Shown here: positions 46,016 to 48,516 of the stretch, in pieces
How positions within the stretch are numbered: the first letter of the stretch is position 1
How the letters are laid out: each line of letters opens with the position of its first letter
DNA from: Candidatus Dojkabacteria bacterium
GTDB lineage: Bacteria; Patescibacteriota; Dojkabacteria; J137
Assembly: GCA_030950485.1 (NCBI GenBank)
Contig: JAUZRK010000011.1
Span: forward strand, 1-48,516
Direction of reading: 5' to 3'
DNA: 48,516 nucleotides
Made by a program: the position numbers and the translations under genes
The notes under the pieces: generated by a model
The model's input: only the letters and a program-made list of their open reading frames with translations
What the model was told of the DNA's origin: nothing
Databases searched by the model: none

Positions 46016-48516
46016 TTAATCGTTATCTATTATAAATTGACTTAGTTTATTCTTTTTATCTTCATCTATGAGCCCTTTATCTTCCATCTTTACTAGAGAA
46101 TTTAGATAATACAGCATATCACCATCTACTCTAAAATTTTTGTACGAGTCAATAACATCATACCTGTTTTTATCATCATTTTGCATTTGGATAGATTCGA
46201 AAGCTGTCATGTAATTCAATAATAAATCTTCCATACTACCTCCATTTTTTGGAGCATCTCCAAATACCCAGCCTGATTGATCTATTTCATGGTATTCAAC
46301 TGAATCAATTGCATATTTATCTATTTTAATATACCATCCAGCTGCCATCCCACCTGTAGCATGGTAGAGCTGGTTAGATCTAGGATCATCTGGATATACT
46401 GACTGAGAGTATAGAGTGTTTACATACTTGCTATCTCGTAAGTAGGTTTTAAAACCTGCATCTGAAAATGGTTTATACGCATGTAATATTCCATTCCCGT
46501 CAATAAAGTCTCTTACGGTACTATATTCGACTTCTGTCCCTCCTGTATAAAGTGCTGGCACTGGACCTACAGGGTCGATCACCACTTCTTGAATAATATT
46601 ATCTTTCCCTGTAAAGACAGTGTATATGTCACCTATGAAATCTCCATTTGATTGATCTTGTGCTGCTATATAACTAATTATGTTTATATAAGCATCATTA
46701 TCACTGATTATTCCTCTAAGAGCTTTATGACTATTTAAGTAACCACATACTAAATTGTTATTTCTTCTAGCACCTTTAAAAGTATATTTACTTGGATTAT
46801 CATCAAGACTCCAAACTCTTTTTGTATCTAGAACAGTCAATATTTTATATTCAAATCTTTGATATCTTATTCCATCAACACATGCACTCAGCCCTGACAT
46901 GCTGTCACTTGTAGGAAAACCATATCCATTTAAAGTTGAGTAATTAGTTAAAATATCTTTATCCCAAATTGCATAAGTATGCCAATTAGAGTAGCTATTG
47001 GAATATATTGATTTACCAGATCTATAGTGATAGATTTGACCATTATCAAAGGGTTGCCAGTAAGCTTCTTGAATGAACTCTTCGATTAAAGTATCTTTTC
47101 CATAATTGGTATACTCAGCAGTAAGTGTATCTGAGAGTGGCAATCCCAATTTTTCACAACCGTTTATTTCCCAATATTTATAACCGAATGAATCATCTAG
47201 AACAAATACCTCACCCAAGTTAGAATTATAAACTAACCAAGTTTTTCCTTTTTTATCATTCCCATACATCACCCAGTCATAATCTTTTATCCAGCCTCCA
47301 CAAAAATCATGAATTTCTCCAAGATAGCCTTCTGTTGATTTGAATTCATCAAATAATTCAGCCTCTTTCTCTGCAAAATTATATTTTAATTCTAGTTCAA
47401 AGATATCACTTTCACAAACAATTCTTCCTTCAAAATCCTGGCAAAGGTCTGTACCATTAAAGTATGGAATACTGGTTGGATAACCAAAATAACTTCTTGT
47501 TCCATTAGGCTCAAGTGTATCTTGATCTAGGATATTTAAAATTTGATTTTCATAATAATCAAATATCTTGCCGTATACCGCATATGTACCAAACTTAGAA
47601 GAGTATATGGCTCCATGATCAAAGAACTGATATTTTCCTGAAGTACCTTGAGGAGAATCTGCTCCTGTAGATTGATTCATTTTAGGTAGCCCTAAATATT
47701 CGCATAACTTCCCATAAGTTTGGTTATACTATGCGTTTGTTGAACCGTTATTTAATACCCAGTATTCTCCACCCTTATTTTGATTTAATATCAGATCTCC
47801 AATCAATTTTCCATTTTCTTCAATTGCCCATTTATATCCACCACACATCTCTCCCTCAACTGATATAGATTGGTTTTCTGTTAGAAATACCTTTGAAGGT
47901 GGATAAGTATAGAATGCTATACCTTCATCTGTAAAAGTCCCTTCCCAAATACCACCTGGAGCAGAATTTTTATAACAGTCTTTGCTCCTTTTGAACTAAT
48001 AGTGTAAAAGTGTGTTCCAATTACATCATTGTTCCTAAATCTAAATACAGGATCAGTATTAGTAGCTTCTGATTTGAAAGCACAGTATTTCGCACCTTCA
48101 TAAGTAAAAACTCCATCCCAAACTCCTCCGGGTTGAGAGTTCTCGATTACTGTATCTCGATCTTCTGAGTTTATAGTATAGAAGTGAGTACTTCCGTACT
48201 GGTTATTCAAGTACCTATGTACTGGCTCTAATTTCTTTAGTATCTCAGGACTTACTGCTCCATGCCCATACCCCAACGCCAAAGCATCCCCGATAGAAAG
48301 TATTAAAGGAGACTCATTATCACTATACATAATCAATAACTCAGGATCTATTGGATAAACTCCATAAACTTCTAGTGGAATGTCTTCGTTACTTCTAATC
48401 TCAAAATGTAAATGACAACCTTGTTCACCTACTGGTTGATCAGGATTACCTCTAACGTATCCAGTATTACCAACAGTTCCAATAACATCTCCTGTCTGGA
48501 TCTCATCTCCAATCTC
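46016..48516 (-). pseudogene. M23-type peptidase with DUF5648-like and LGFP-like repeats, interrupted (frameshift ~47967-47971; in-frame TAG 47729-47731); runs off window edge
   Basis: EIGDEIQTGDVIGTVGNTGYV...GCHLHFEIRS; STHFYTINSEDRDTVIENSQPGGVWDGVFTYEGAKYCAF; GKYQFFDHGAIYSSKFGTYAVYGKI. Confidence 0.75.

Noticed and set aside
14488-48516. Stop-codon reassignment to explain in-frame stops
   Set aside because: TAA, TAG and TGA all occur both internally in broken genes and as ordinary terminators, and frameshifts co-occur
1-48516. CRISPR arrays, tRNA and rRNA genes
   Set aside because: No spaced repeats, no recognisable cloverleaf or rRNA core sequences seen by eye

Overview
AT-rich bacterial window with compact, often overlapping genes. 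The gene content (FtsEX, SecG, RnpA, CarS-like protein, several membrane-anchored hypotheticals) resembles a Patescibacteria/CPR genome; that placement is inference. The left ~35 kb is mostly housekeeping: a WecA/MraY-like transferase, a DUF62-like SAM hydrolase, MetG, a YcaQ-like protein, FtsE/FtsX, SecG, an oligopeptide-binding protein, RelA/SpoT, ProS, an AlaX-PheS fusion, a beta-CASP hydrolase, RnpA and a UvrD-like helicase-nuclease. The right ~13 kb is accessory, mostly minus strand: an SNase-Excalibur protein, an XRE regulator, small membrane paralogs, DUF5648-repeat secreted proteins and an M23/LGFP cell-wall protein. Strongest observations: (1) a Met-codon leader peptide with mutually exclusive hairpins and a terminator upstream of the SAM-hydrolase/metG operon; (2) a T-box-like leader upstream of proS; (3) an AlaX-type editing domain fused to PheS; (4) a pentanucleotide expansion that interrupts relA; (5) an orphan secreted FtsX extracellular-domain homolog; (6) FtsE with a C-terminal HhH-like extension; (7) a 23-bp motif repeated upstream of three minus-strand genes, one of them an XRE regulator; (8) a cluster of genes broken by single stops or homopolymer indels while long housekeeping ORFs stay intact. 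No tRNA, rRNA or CRISPR was recognised. No database search was run.
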